DNA of 37,517 nucleotides from Methylocystis sp. (GTDB lineage: Bacteria; Pseudomonadota; Alphaproteobacteria; Rhizobiales; Beijerinckiaceae). The translations under genes and the position numbers were made by a program. Each line of letters opens with the position of its first letter. The stretch's first letter is position 1. Under the pieces are notes generated by a model, which did not search any database, was not told the origin of the DNA, and worked only from the letters and a program-made list of their open reading frames with translations. The stretch covers positions 1 to 37,517 of the forward strand of contig JALHNR010000005.1 in NCBI GenBank assembly GCA_022843525.1, read 5' to 3'. Shown here piece by piece: positions 16,844-25,697 of the stretch.

Positions 16844-17206
16844 TTATTGATTTGCCGCCTTCAAATGAATGAGCGCGGTTTCGGCATGACGGACGCCTTT
16901 GTCAATCCGGCTGGCGTGGTGGGTGCGCTTGGCCGTCTTGAGCGCCTGACTGAGATGCTTCATCGCCGTCTTGATGTGGCCCTTCGGGTCTTCCCCGCTG
17001 GCCGCCTTGGCGTGATCCCAAGCGTTATGCGCATGCTCGGCGAAGGAGGAGGCATTATGCTGCTTGCCTTCCTTGATCGCCTCATTGGTCTCCTCGATCG
17101 CCTGAGTCAGATGCTCGCTATGGCTTCGCGCCAACGCCATATGCGGCGTCACGAGAAAAGCGGTCGCGACGGCTAAAGCGGCGAAAATCGAACGACGTGA
17201 CAGCAT
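16844..17206 (-). CDS. His-rich periplasmic helical protein, SmbP-like
   Basis: The 120-aa precursor opens MLSRRSIFAALAVATAFLV with a twin-Arg-like start and a signal cleavage site after ALA (residue 26). The mature 94 residues contain 12 His, mostly spaced along amphipathic helices (SEHLTQAIEE, AEHAHNAWDHAKAA, GHIKTAMKHLSQALKTA, RHAETALIHLK). This matches the small metal-binding protein (SmbP) type first described in Nitrosomonas: a short periplasmic four-helix repeat that binds Cu and other divalent metals through surface His. Cys is absent. Metal storage or buffering is an inference. It sits near NDH-2 and shares a divergent 164 bp gap with rnpB. Confidence 0.72.
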   Translation of the reverse strand: MLSRRSIFAALAVATAFLVTPHMALARSHSEHLTQAIEETNEAIKEGKQHNASSFAEHAHNAWDHAKAASGEDPKGHIKTAMKHLSQALKTAKRTHHASRIDKGVRHAETALIHLKAANQ

Positions 17207-17336
17207 TAATATTCTCCCTTATCGCATTTCTCTTTGGTCTCGGCTCGGCGTCCCTCAGTATTAACCAAGGCGAAGAACCAATTTAAGAGATGGCGACTAT
17301 TGCTTAGCTTTCCAAGGCGACGTTTTGACGCCCTTC

Positions 17337-17365
17337 TTGCATTCCGTCGCGAGGGCGCCTATCCC
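17337..17365 (+). promoter_or_regulatory. Candidate rnpB promoter
   Basis: A -35 like TTGCAT (17337-17342), a 17-bp spacer, and a -10 like TATCCC (17360-17365) place the +1 at about 17371, the first base of the RNase P RNA. The spacing fits well although both hexamers are weak. Confidence 0.45.
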
Positions 17366-17370
17366 TCAAG

Positions 17371-17750
<380 letters not shown>

Positions 17751-17753
17751 CGT

Positions 17754-18302
17754 TTAAATCAGCGGTATCTCGTAGAGGAGATAAGGCGCTTCGGCGAACC
17801 AGGACGGCGTGCATTGACGCAGGAGCACGCCGCCATTGGCCTCTATGACGCGGCGGGAAGCGACATTGTCGACGTCGCAGCTTAACCGGGCGATTCCGAT
17901 CCCCATGCCGCGACAGATGTCCAATGCGAGCGCGAGCTGGTGCCTGCCATAGCCGCGCCCCTGCATGGATGGCCGCACGCCATAACCGAGATGGCCGCTA
18001 AAATGCGCCAGCAAATGGGTATCGATGCGCGCGCGGATCGTAATGCCGCCGATGAATCTTTCCCCGTCGATCAGCCAGAAGGCGTTGGCGGGAACACTGG
18101 GCAGCATTCGCTCGCCGAATGCGACAGGGCTTTGTCCGTCGCGGTCGAGACCGGCGATATGGCCCGCGAAATCCTGCTCTACGGTTGCGATTTCCATCGC
18201 GTCGTAAGCACGCCGGCCGCCGACGGACAGGCCTTCCCGCAGCGCGTCGAGATAGCTTTCGCGAAAAAGCGGCGTCGGCCGGACCAGAAAGCTTTGCGTC
18301 AT
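17754..18302 (-). CDS. GNAT-family N-acetyltransferase (RimJ/RimL-like)
   Basis: The 182-aa protein shows the RimJ/RimL pattern: FWLIDGERFIGGITIRARI (beta 2-3), HFSGHLGYGVRPSMQGRGYG, where the Q-x-x-G-x-G loop binds acetyl-CoA pyrophosphate, then ALDICRGMGIGIARLSCDVDNVASRRVIEANGG (in parts), in which the N-x-x-S-x-x-x-x-x-x-x-x-G motif is conserved. ATG 18302 starts with MTQSFLVRPTP. The substrate (a ribosomal protein terminus, a drug or a metabolite) cannot be told. It lies between rnpB and the dcw cluster, where mraZ is often found in relatives. Confidence 0.88.
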   Translation of the reverse strand: MTQSFLVRPTPLFRESYLDALREGLSVGGRRAYDAMEIATVEQDFAGHIAGLDRDGQSPVAFGERMLPSVPANAFWLIDGERFIGGITIRARIDTHLLAHFSGHLGYGVRPSMQGRGYGRHQLALALDICRGMGIGIARLSCDVDNVASRRVIEANGGVLLRQCTPSWFAEAPYLLYEIPLI

Positions 18303-18343
18303 TCCGCTTGCGCCGCCTTAAGCCTGCCAAATTCGCGCCACCG

Positions 18344-18358
18344 TAAACGCTCCCTTAA
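18344..18358 (+). promoter_or_regulatory. CtrA-box-like site upstream of the dcw operon
   Basis: TAAA-N7-TTAA (18344-18358) is one base from the CtrA full site TTAA-N7-TTAA, and another TTAA lies at 18318-18321. It sits in the 245 bp gap ahead of rsmH, just after the divergent GNAT gene start, in an AT-rich patch that could hold the operon promoter. A single near-match in such DNA may be chance, so it is only a candidate. No other feature is visible in that gap apart from a ribosome site (GAGGAG, 18535-18540). Confidence 0.3.
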
Positions 18359-18547
18359 CGATAAAAAAGCCTAATAGGACCGGTTGCCGATCGGCGCGTG
18401 GCGACCAGCCCGCTCCCGACGCCTCGCGGTTCCATGTTGATCAAAACCGCCCAGCCGCAATCGAACCGACTTGGCGAGCCAGCGCTCGTCGGGCGCACAG
18501 GATCTCGCCGGCCTCACGCCGCGCGCCGTCTGGCGAGGAGCATGCCC

Positions 18548-19552
18548 ATGACGTCCGCTGGGACGCATATTCCGGTGCTGCACGACGAGGCGATCGCCGC
18601 CCTCTGCATCCATCGCGGGGGCCGCTATATCGACGCCACCTTCGGCGGCGGCGGCTATACGCGCGCCATCTTAGCGCAGCCGGAAACGTGCGTGCTCGCC
18701 TTCGACCGGGATCAGACGGCGGTGAAGGCCGGGCGCGGGCTTGTAGAGGAGATGCGCGGACGGCTTACGATCGTCGAAGCGCGCTTTTCGCAGCTCGAAG
18801 ACATCGCACGGGCGCAGGGCTTCGCGCCGCTTGAGGGCGTCGTCTTCGATATTGGCGTCTCGTCGATGCAGTTCGACCAAGCCGCGCGCGGCTTTTCCTT
18901 TCGCGCCGAGGGTCCGCTCGACATGCGCATGGAGGGGCGAGGGCGCAGCGCCGCCGACATCGTCAATGAAGCGGACGCGGAGACGCTCGCCGACATCCTG
19001 TATTTCTACGGCGAGGAGCGCGCCGCGCGCCGCATCGCGCGCGCCATCGTTCACGACCGTGAGATTGCGCCTTTCACAACGACGAGAGCGCTGGCCGAAA
19101 TGATCGCGCGCGTCGCTCCCAATCGCGCCAGCGACATTCATCCGGCGACCAAAAGCTTTCAGGCGCTGCGCATCGCCGTGAATGACGAGCTTCAGGAATT
19201 GCTGAAGGGGCTGCTTGGCGCGGAACGGCTTCTCGCCGAAGGCGGTCGTCTTGTCGTCGTGACGTTCCACTCGCTTGAGGATCGCATCGTCAAACAGTTT
19301 CTCTCCGAGCGCTGTGGTCGTGGCGAAACCGGTTCCCGTCGTCTGCCGGGCGAACCCGCGCCGCCGCAGCCAAGTTTCGTTTGCGAAGGCCGCCAACCGG
19401 TGACGGCTACGCCCGCTGAAACGGCCGCCAATCCGCGCGCGCGTTCGGCCAAATTGCGTTACGCGACGCGCACGGCGGCGGCGCCGTATCCGCTCGACCC
19501 AAAGCTCGCGCGCCTCGTTCATCTGCCTGATCGCGACAAGGGAAAAGCCTGA
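18548..19552 (+). CDS. rsmH: 16S rRNA m4C1402 methyltransferase RsmH (MraW)
   Basis: RsmH methylates N4 of C1402 in 16S rRNA and is normally the second gene of the dcw cluster. The 334-aa product shows THIPVLHDEAI, then RYIDATFGGGGYTRAIL (SAM-binding Gly loop), FDIGVSSMQFDQAARGFSF, and VVTFHSLEDRIVKQF (the family's terminal motif), ending in a basic tail. ATG 18548 is chosen over 18542 because GAGGAG (18535-18540) is 7 bp ahead; a 5' extension to 18398 is open but unlike the family. Its stop overlaps the ftsL start by 1 nt (TGATG). It is slightly longer than the E. coli protein. mraZ is not found upstream. Confidence 0.97.
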   Translation: MTSAGTHIPVLHDEAIAALCIHRGGRYIDATFGGGGYTRAILAQPETCVLAFDRDQTAVKAGRGLVEEMRGRLTIVEARFSQLEDIARAQGFAPLEGVVFDIGVSSMQFDQAARGFSFRAEGPLDMRMEGRGRSAADIVNEADAETLADILYFYGEERAARRIARAIVHDREIAPFTTTRALAEMIARVAPNRASDIHPATKSFQALRIAVNDELQELLKGLLGAERLLAEGGRLVVVTFHSLEDRIVKQFLSERCGRGETGSRRLPGEPAPPQPSFVCEGRQPVTATPAETAANPRARSAKLRYATRTAAAPYPLDPKLARLVHLPDRDKGKA

Positions 19553-19965
19553 TGCTGCGGCTCCTCAATATCCTTGCGGTTCTCGTGCTCGTCGGTTCGG
19601 CGGTTTACGCTTATTCGATCAAATATCAGACGAGCTATCGCGCCGAGCAGATCGCAAAGACCAAGATCGAGATCAGGCAGGAGCGCGACGCGATTGCGGT
19701 GCTGCGCGCCGAATGGGCTTATATGACCCGGCCAGAGCGCATTCAGCAGCTCGCTGACGCTTATCTGCCCGGCATGAAGCAGCTTGGGGCGACCCAGATC
19801 GTCACCGCGCAATCGCTTCCCGAGAGATCGCCGCGCGTCGATTCGATCGGCCAGAAGCTTGACGCGCTCGGATTGAGCATGTCGGCGACGCCGCCCGTCC
19901 CCGGCAGCGCGCCGACGACCACGCCCAAAGCGCAGGGACAAAGCCAAGAGCGACGCAAGCCATGA
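19552..19965 (+). CDS. ftsL: Cell division protein FtsL
   Basis: FtsL is a bitopic divisome protein that forms a complex with FtsQ and FtsB. The 137-aa product starts MLRLLNILAVLVLVGSAVYAY (one membrane helix, residues about 3-21) and then a heptad-rich coiled coil (RAEQIAKTKIEIRQERDAI), followed by EWAYMTRPERIQQLADAYL, the conserved periplasmic motif of alphaproteobacterial FtsL. The Pro/Thr/Ser-rich C-terminal tail is an alpha-specific feature. It overlaps rsmH by 1 nt and ftsI by 4 nt (ATGA), so translation is coupled. FtsL is poorly conserved; the call rests on position and layout as much as on sequence. Confidence 0.92.
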   Translation: MLRLLNILAVLVLVGSAVYAYSIKYQTSYRAEQIAKTKIEIRQERDAIAVLRAEWAYMTRPERIQQLADAYLPGMKQLGATQIVTAQSLPERSPRVDSIGQKLDALGLSMSATPPVPGSAPTTTPKAQGQSQERRKP

Positions 19966-21737
19966 CGCAGACGATGCGCGACACGCAACCTTCGCCGCCG
20001 CCGAGCGGCAAAATTCGCGCGTTTCTGCGCGCGCTGTTTTCGACGAGTCTCGCGTTGAGCGCGTCGCGCATGCGGCTCGGGGCGCTGGCCTTTCTCGCGC
20101 TCTACGCGGTGATCTCGATCAAGCTTGTCTATCTTGGATTCAAGCCCGAGGCGGCGACGTCGCGCCGCGCCGCGGCGGAGGCCGTCGCGGCGTCCCGTCC
20201 GGACATTATCGATCGCAACGGGGAGGCGCTCGCAAGCGACGTCAAGGTGATGTCGGTGTTCGCCGAGCCGCGCCGCATCATCGACAAGGACGAAGCAACC
20301 GAGCTTTTGACCGCGGTTCTGCCTGGCCTCGACGCCCGCGAATTGCGCGAGCGGCTCGGCTCCAAGAAGGGCTTTGTTTGGGTCAAGCGCGAGGTGACGT
20401 CGCATCAGCGTGACGAAGTTTTCCATCTCGGACTGCCGGGCGTTGGATTGATCGCGGAGAATAAGCGCGTTTATCCCAACGGACCGATCGGCGCGCATGT
20501 GCTCGGCTTCGCCAATGTGGACAATCAGGGCATCGCCGGCATTGAGAAATACATTGACGGGCAGGGTCTGGCCGATCTGCACGGCGCCGGCTTCGGCGTA
20601 ACGCCCGAGGAACTCAAGCCCGTGTCGCTTTCGCTCGACATTCGGGCCACGCATGCGTTGCGCGACGAACTCGAAAAAGGCGTAACCCACTTTAAGGCGA
20701 AGGCGGGCGCCGCGGCGATCTTGGACGTCAACACCGGAGAGGTGATCGCGCTCGCGTCGCTTCCCGACTACGATCCCAACAAGCCGACGGAAGCGCTCGA
20801 TCCGATCCACATCAACCGCATGAGCGTCGGCGTTTATGAGATGGGCTCGACCTTCAAGGCGCTGACCATCGCGATGGCGCTCGACTCCGGCAAAGTCAAT
20901 TTGAATTCACGGCTCGACGCGCGCGGCGCGCTCTCTTTCGGGCGCTTCAAGATCCATGACTATCACGCGCAAAATCGCGCGCTCACGCTGCCAGAGGTCT
21001 TCACCTATTCCTCCAATGTCGGCACCGCGCGCATGGCGATGGGGCAGGGCGTGGAGCGGCACAAGGCGTTTTTGCGCAAGATGGGGCAGCTGACGCGCAT
21101 GCGCACTGAACTGCCGGAAAGCGCCGAACCCATCGTGCCAAAAAATTGGGGCGAGTTGAACACGATGACCATCGCCTTCGGGCATGGCCTTGCGGTGGCG
21201 CCGCTCCAGGCGATGATGGCCGTCGGCGCGCTGATGAATGGCGGCTATCTGATCACGCCGACCTTCATCAAACGCAGCGAGGAGGAAGCGAAGGCGGGCG
21301 CCGAACGCGTCGTGAAGCCTGAGACGAGCGAGGCGATGCGTTATCTCATGCGCCTCAACGCCGAGATCGGCACGGCGCGAAAGGTGAACGTCCCTGGCTA
21401 TTACGTCGGCGGCAAAACCGGCACCGCGGAAAAGGTCGTTAATGGCCATTATTCGAAGAACCGGCTGTTTAACACTTTCATGGCCGTCGCGCCGTCGGAC
21501 AAGCCGAAATATCTGTTCCTGACCATCATGGACGAACCGCAGGGCTTGCCGGAAACCGGCGGCTACGCCACGGCGGCTTATAACGCGGGACATGTCACGG
21601 GCGAAATCATCGAGCGCGTCGGTCCGATTCTCGGCCTTGCGCCGCGGTTCGAGCCGCCGCACCAGCCTTTCCCGCTCCTCGCCAAATTGGGTTATGGCTA
21701 TGCCAATGTTCCGGCCCGCGGCGGCGGAGGACATTGA
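19962..21737 (+). CDS. ftsI: Septal peptidoglycan transpeptidase FtsI (PBP3)
   Basis: FtsI cross-links septal peptidoglycan. The 591-aa protein has an N-terminal cytoplasmic tail, one membrane segment (MRLGALAFLALYAVISIKLVYL), a pedestal with ASRPDIIDRNGEALASDV, and the transpeptidase domain: active Ser296 in GSTFK (S296/K299), SSN at 350-352, and KTG at 485-487 in GGKTGTAEK. The IIDRNG and EKRVYPNGPIGAH-like regions match class B PBPs. It overlaps ftsL by 4 nt and murE by 1 nt. The C-terminal tail is Gly/Pro-rich and short. Confidence 0.97.
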   Translation: MTQTMRDTQPSPPPSGKIRAFLRALFSTSLALSASRMRLGALAFLALYAVISIKLVYLGFKPEAATSRRAAAEAVAASRPDIIDRNGEALASDVKVMSVFAEPRRIIDKDEATELLTAVLPGLDARELRERLGSKKGFVWVKREVTSHQRDEVFHLGLPGVGLIAENKRVYPNGPIGAHVLGFANVDNQGIAGIEKYIDGQGLADLHGAGFGVTPEELKPVSLSLDIRATHALRDELEKGVTHFKAKAGAAAILDVNTGEVIALASLPDYDPNKPTEALDPIHINRMSVGVYEMGSTFKALTIAMALDSGKVNLNSRLDARGALSFGRFKIHDYHAQNRALTLPEVFTYSSNVGTARMAMGQGVERHKAFLRKMGQLTRMRTELPESAEPIVPKNWGELNTMTIAFGHGLAVAPLQAMMAVGALMNGGYLITPTFIKRSEEEAKAGAERVVKPETSEAMRYLMRLNAEIGTARKVNVPGYYVGGKTGTAEKVVNGHYSKNRLFNTFMAVAPSDKPKYLFLTIMDEPQGLPETGGYATAAYNAGHVTGEIIERVGPILGLAPRFEPPHQPFPLLAKLGYGYANVPARGGGGH

Positions 21738-23188
21738 TGCTGCTTTCGGAACTCCTTGCGACGCCAGACCTCGAGCCCGCCTTGCGCGGGCTTGCCGTCT
21801 CCGGCCTGACGGCCGACAGTCGAATGGCGCGCGGCGGCTTTGCCTTTTTCGCCATCCCGGGCCACGCCGGGGACGGCATGGCCTATGTCGCCGACGCGAA
21901 GGCGCGCGGCGCCTGCGTCGTCGTCGCGCAGCGGCGAGCTGACAGCCCGCTGCCGCTTGTCGTCGTCGATGATGTTCGACGCGCCCTAGCCCTCGCCGCC
22001 GCGCGCTTCTTTTCGCGTCAGCCGTCGATGATTGCGGCGGTTACGGGAACGAGCGGCAAGACGTCAGTGGTGGCCTTCTTGCGCCAGATCTGGGCCGCGC
22101 TTGGACATGAGGCGGCGTCGCTCGGCACCGTTGGAATCGTCGATTCTCGCGGCGCGCATTATGGAGCGCTGACGACGCCCGGACCGGTCGAACTGCACCG
22201 AACGCTGGACGAACTTGCCGGACGCGGCGTGACGCATCTCGCGATGGAGGCCTCGTCGCTGGGGATTGATCAGCGGCGGCTCGACGGCATGCGCGTCGAC
22301 GTCGCGGGCTTCACCAATTTCTCGCGCGACCATCTCGACCACCACGCCGACATGGAGGATTATTTCGCGGCGAAGATGCGGCTCTTCGACACGCTGCTGC
22401 ACCCGGGCCAGACGGCGGTGATCGACGCCGACAGCGACGTTGCGTCGCGCGTCATCGAAGTCTGCCGAGCGAGGAGCCTTATCGTTTTTAGCGTCGGTTC
22501 GCAGGGAGAGACGATAAAGCTCGTTTCGGCGACGCCGTCCGCCTTAGCGACGTCGCTGCGGCTCCGCTATAATGGCGCCGACTATGAGGTCAATCTGCCG
22601 CTTGCCGGCGCTTTCCAGGTCTCGAATGCGCTCGTCGCCGCCGGGCTGGCTATCGCAAGCGGCGATGATCCGGGGCAGGTCTTTGCGGCGCTTGAAGCGC
22701 TCAAGGGCGCGCCGGGGCGGCTCGAACTCGTCGGTCAGCGCAATGGCGCGCCGATTTTCGTAGATTATGCGCATAAGCCTGACGCGCTGGAGAAAGTGCT
22801 CGCCACTTTGCGGCCGCTGACAAAAAAACGCCTGATTGTCGTCTTCGGGTGCGGCGGCGATCGCGACCGTGGCAAGCGCCCGCTGATGGGGGACATCGTC
22901 GCCCGCGCGGCGGATGTCGCCATCGTCACGGACGACAATCCGCGCAGCGAGGACGCCGCCGCCATTCGCGCAGAAATTCTCGAAGGAACCCGTAGCGGCG
23001 CGGCGCACATCATCGAGATCGGCGACCGGCGCGCGGCGATCGCCAACGCCGTCGCGGGACTTGAAGCGGGCGATGCGCTCGTCGTGGCTGGAAAAGGCCA
23101 CGAAACCGGGCAGATCGTCGGCGACCGCGTTTTGCCTTTCTCCGATCATGAGGCGATTGCGCAGGCGCTCAAGGAGAATCATCCATGA
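21737..23188 (+). CDS. murE: UDP-MurNAc-Ala-Glu:meso-diaminopimelate ligase MurE
   Basis: MurE adds meso-diaminopimelate to the muramyl dipeptide in the cytoplasm. The 483-aa protein has the ATP loop TGTSGKT (residues 103-109), SLGTVGI, TTPGPVELHRTLDEL, MEASSLGIDQRRLDG, FTNFSRDHLDHH, and the substrate-specificity motif DNPR at 400-403, which marks meso-DAP rather than lysine. ATG 21737 overlaps the ftsI stop by one base, with GGAGG 6 bp ahead; the TTG at 21734 is less likely. It overlaps murF by 4 nt. Confidence 0.97.
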   Translation: MLLSELLATPDLEPALRGLAVSGLTADSRMARGGFAFFAIPGHAGDGMAYVADAKARGACVVVAQRRADSPLPLVVVDDVRRALALAAARFFSRQPSMIAAVTGTSGKTSVVAFLRQIWAALGHEAASLGTVGIVDSRGAHYGALTTPGPVELHRTLDELAGRGVTHLAMEASSLGIDQRRLDGMRVDVAGFTNFSRDHLDHHADMEDYFAAKMRLFDTLLHPGQTAVIDADSDVASRVIEVCRARSLIVFSVGSQGETIKLVSATPSALATSLRLRYNGADYEVNLPLAGAFQVSNALVAAGLAIASGDDPGQVFAALEALKGAPGRLELVGQRNGAPIFVDYAHKPDALEKVLATLRPLTKKRLIVVFGCGGDRDRGKRPLMGDIVARAADVAIVTDDNPRSEDAAAIRAEILEGTRSGAAHIIEIGDRRAAIANAVAGLEAGDALVVAGKGHETGQIVGDRVLPFSDHEAIAQALKENHP

Positions 23189-24603
23189 CCAAGAGGCCGT
23201 TATGGTCGGGATTGGCGCTGGTCGGCGCGCTGCGGGCGCGTGCGAGCGGCGGCCTTGCGCGCGAAGCCGCCGGCGTTTCCATCGATACCCGCACCCTTCA
23301 GCCCGGCGATCTATTTATCGCCATTAAGGGCGAGACGCGCGACGGTCACGACTTCGTGCGGCTGGCGTTTGAGAAAGGCGCGGCGGCCGCGGTCATCGAC
23401 GAAGCGCATGCGACTGAGCTTTCCGGCGCCGGCCCGCTTTTCGTCGTCAGAGACGTGCAGCAGTCGCTCGAGTCGCTGGGTGCGCGGGCGCGCGAGCGAA
23501 GCGCCGCCTTCATCGCCGCCGTCACCGGCTCCGTCGGCAAGACCTCGACGAAAGACATGATCCGGCTGATGCTGTCGCGGTTCGGCGAAACGCATGCCTC
23601 GGCGGCGTCTTACAACAATCACTGGGGCGTGCCGTTGACGCTTGCGCGCATGCCGGCGGAGTCGCGCTTTGGCGTGTTCGAACTCGGCATGAATCACGCG
23701 GGCGAGATCGCCGCGCTCGTCGCTCAGGTGCGCCCCCACGTCGCCGTCGTGACCCGCATCGCACCGGTTCATCTCGAATATTTCGGATCAATCGAGAAGA
23801 TTGCGGACGCCAAGGCTGAAATCTTTTCCGCGCTCGACGGCGGCGTGGCGATCATCAACCGCGACGATGGATTTTACGAGCGCCTCGCCGCGGCGGCTGC
23901 GCCGACCGCCAGCCATGTCTTTGGGTTCGGCGAGACGGAAGGCGCGCATGCGCGGCTCCTGTCTTACGAGCCCGCCGGCGAAGGCGCGCTGGTCGAGGCG
24001 GAAATTCTCGAGCGGCGACTGCGCTTTCGCATCGGCGCCCCCGGCAAGCATATCGCCATGAACGCGCTCGCGGCGCTGCTCGTGGGCGTCGTTTTCGACG
24101 TGGATTTGGAGGAAGCTGCGGCGGCCTTCAGCGAATTCACGCCGCCCTCCGGACGCGGCCAGCGCGAAAAAATAGCGATTCCAGACGGCGCGTTCACGCT
24201 TATCGACGAAAGCTACAACGCCAACCCGACCTCCATGCGGGCGGCGCTGCAGCTGCTCGGCGGCGCGGCCATCGGACCGGGGGGCCGGCGCATCGCCGTG
24301 CTCGGCGACATGCTGGAGCTCGGGCCTCAGGCGGCCGAACTGCACGCCGAACTCGCTCAGGATCTTATCGACGCCAATGTCGATCTGCTATTCACCTCGG
24401 GGCCATTGATGTCACGCTTGAGTTACGCTGTGCCTGATTCGATGCGCGCCGCGCATCGGGCGACGCCGCTGGAGCTGGAAGAGGCCGTTCTTGCAGCGGT
24501 CCGTCCCGGCGATGTGGTGATGGTGAAAGGCTCCAATGGTTCGCGGATGGCGCGGATCGTCTCGGCCTTGAAAAGCGCATTCGCTCGCGAGATGGCGAGC
24601 TGA
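23185..24603 (+). CDS. murF: UDP-MurNAc-tripeptide:D-Ala-D-Ala ligase MurF
   Basis: MurF adds D-Ala-D-Ala to the tripeptide, giving the pentapeptide. The 472-aa product shows the N-terminal GVSIDTRTLQPGDLFIAIKG (Mur ligase N-domain), the ATP loop AVTGSVGKTSTKDM, YNNHWGVPLTLARMP, FELGMNHAGEIAALV, and IDESYNANPTSMRAAL, a conserved MurF motif. Start ATG 23185 overlaps the murE stop (ATGA). ddl, which supplies its D-Ala-D-Ala, is about 10 kb downstream in the same cluster. Confidence 0.97.
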   Translation: MTKRPLWSGLALVGALRARASGGLAREAAGVSIDTRTLQPGDLFIAIKGETRDGHDFVRLAFEKGAAAAVIDEAHATELSGAGPLFVVRDVQQSLESLGARARERSAAFIAAVTGSVGKTSTKDMIRLMLSRFGETHASAASYNNHWGVPLTLARMPAESRFGVFELGMNHAGEIAALVAQVRPHVAVVTRIAPVHLEYFGSIEKIADAKAEIFSALDGGVAIINRDDGFYERLAAAAAPTASHVFGFGETEGAHARLLSYEPAGEGALVEAEILERRLRFRIGAPGKHIAMNALAALLVGVVFDVDLEEAAAAFSEFTPPSGRGQREKIAIPDGAFTLIDESYNANPTSMRAALQLLGGAAIGPGGRRIAVLGDMLELGPQAAELHAELAQDLIDANVDLLFTSGPLMSRLSYAVPDSMRAAHRATPLELEEAVLAAVRPGDVVMVKGSNGSRMARIVSALKSAFAREMAS

Positions 24604-24612
24604 GGAGAGACG

Positions 24613-25695
24613 ATGCTGACGCTGCTTGCGGACTTATCTTATCTTTACAGTCCGCTAAACGTCTTTCGTTACATCACTTTTCGCGCCGCTATGGGAGCGG
24701 CGACGGCGCTGTTCTTCGTGTTTTTCTTCGGACCGGGCGTGATCGCCGCGTTGCGCATCAAGCAGGGCAAGGGCCAGCCGATCCGCGAGGACGGACCGGC
24801 GTCGCATCTTGTGACCAAAAAAGGCACGCCGACGATGGGCGGCCTGATGATCCTTTCGGGGCTGGTCGCGGCGACGCTGCTCTGGGCGAATTTGCGCAAC
24901 GCCTATGTGTGGATCGTGCTCTTCGTCACCGTCAGCTTCGGCCTCATCGGCTTTTATGACGACTATCTCAAGGTGACCAAGCAGTCGCACGCCGGCTTTT
25001 CGGGCAAGATGCGATTGGCGCTCGAGTTTCTGATTGCCGGCCTGGCTTGCTACGCGCTGATGGAAACCGGCGGCGAGAACATGACGAAGCTCGCCATCCC
25101 CATGGTGCGGGGCTATGTCGCGACGCTGGGTCCGCTCTTCATCCTGTTTGGCGCCTTCGTCATCGTCGCCGCGGGCAATTGCGTCAATCTCACCGATGGA
25201 CTCGACGGCCTCGCCATCGTGCCGTCGATGATCGCCGCCGGCGCCTTTGCAATCTTCGCCTATCTCGTCGGCAATTCGATCTTTTCGAATTACCTCGGCG
25301 TCAATTACGTGGCCGGCGTCGGCGAATTGACCATCGTTTGCTCGGCCTTCATCGGCGCAGGGCTCGGCTTTTTGTGGTTCAACGCGCCGCCGGCGCAAAT
25401 CTTCATGGGCGACACCGGCTCGCTGGCGCTCGGCGGGCTCGTCGGCTCCGTGGCGGTGGCGGTGAAGCAGGAATTCGTGCTCGTCATCGTCGGCGGCCTT
25501 TTTGTTATCGAAGGCGCGTCAGTCATCATTCAGGTGGTCTATTACAAGCTGACCGGTAAGCGCATCTTCCTGATGGCGCCGATCCATCATCATTTTGAAC
25601 AGAAGGGGTGGAAGGAGCCGCAGATCGTCATCCGCTTCTGGATCATCGCCTTCGTCCTGGCCCTGATGGGCCTCTCGACCTTGAAGCTGAGGTGA
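24613..25695 (+). CDS. mraY: Phospho-MurNAc-pentapeptide transferase MraY
   Basis: MraY makes lipid I by transferring phospho-MurNAc-pentapeptide to undecaprenyl phosphate. The 360-aa integral membrane protein has about ten hydrophobic segments. Family motifs are [22 protein letters not shown] (DDxxK catalytic region), [26 protein letters not shown], and [13 protein letters not shown] (HHH loop). The ribosome site GAGGAGAG lies 4-11 bp ahead of ATG 24613. Spacing to murF is 9 bp and to murD 2 bp. Confidence 0.98.
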   Translation: MLTLLADLSYLYSPLNVFRYITFRAAMGAATALFFVFFFGPGVIAALRIKQGKGQPIREDGPASHLVTKKGTPTMGGLMILSGLVAATLLWANLRNAYVWIVLFVTVSFGLIGFYDDYLKVTKQSHAGFSGKMRLALEFLIAGLACYALMETGGENMTKLAIPMVRGYVATLGPLFILFGAFVIVAAGNCVNLTDGLDGLAIVPSMIAAGAFAIFAYLVGNSIFSNYLGVNYVAGVGELTIVCSAFIGAGLGFLWFNAPPAQIFMGDTGSLALGGLVGSVAVAVKQEFVLVIVGGLFVIEGASVIIQVVYYKLTGKRIFLMAPIHHHFEQKGWKEPQIVIRFWIIAFVLALMGLSTLKLR

Positions 25696-25697
25696 CG

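Noticed and set aside
18398-18547. 5' extension of rsmH, or a short mraZ
   Set aside because: The translated stretch resembles neither family; the ribosome site supports ATG 18548.
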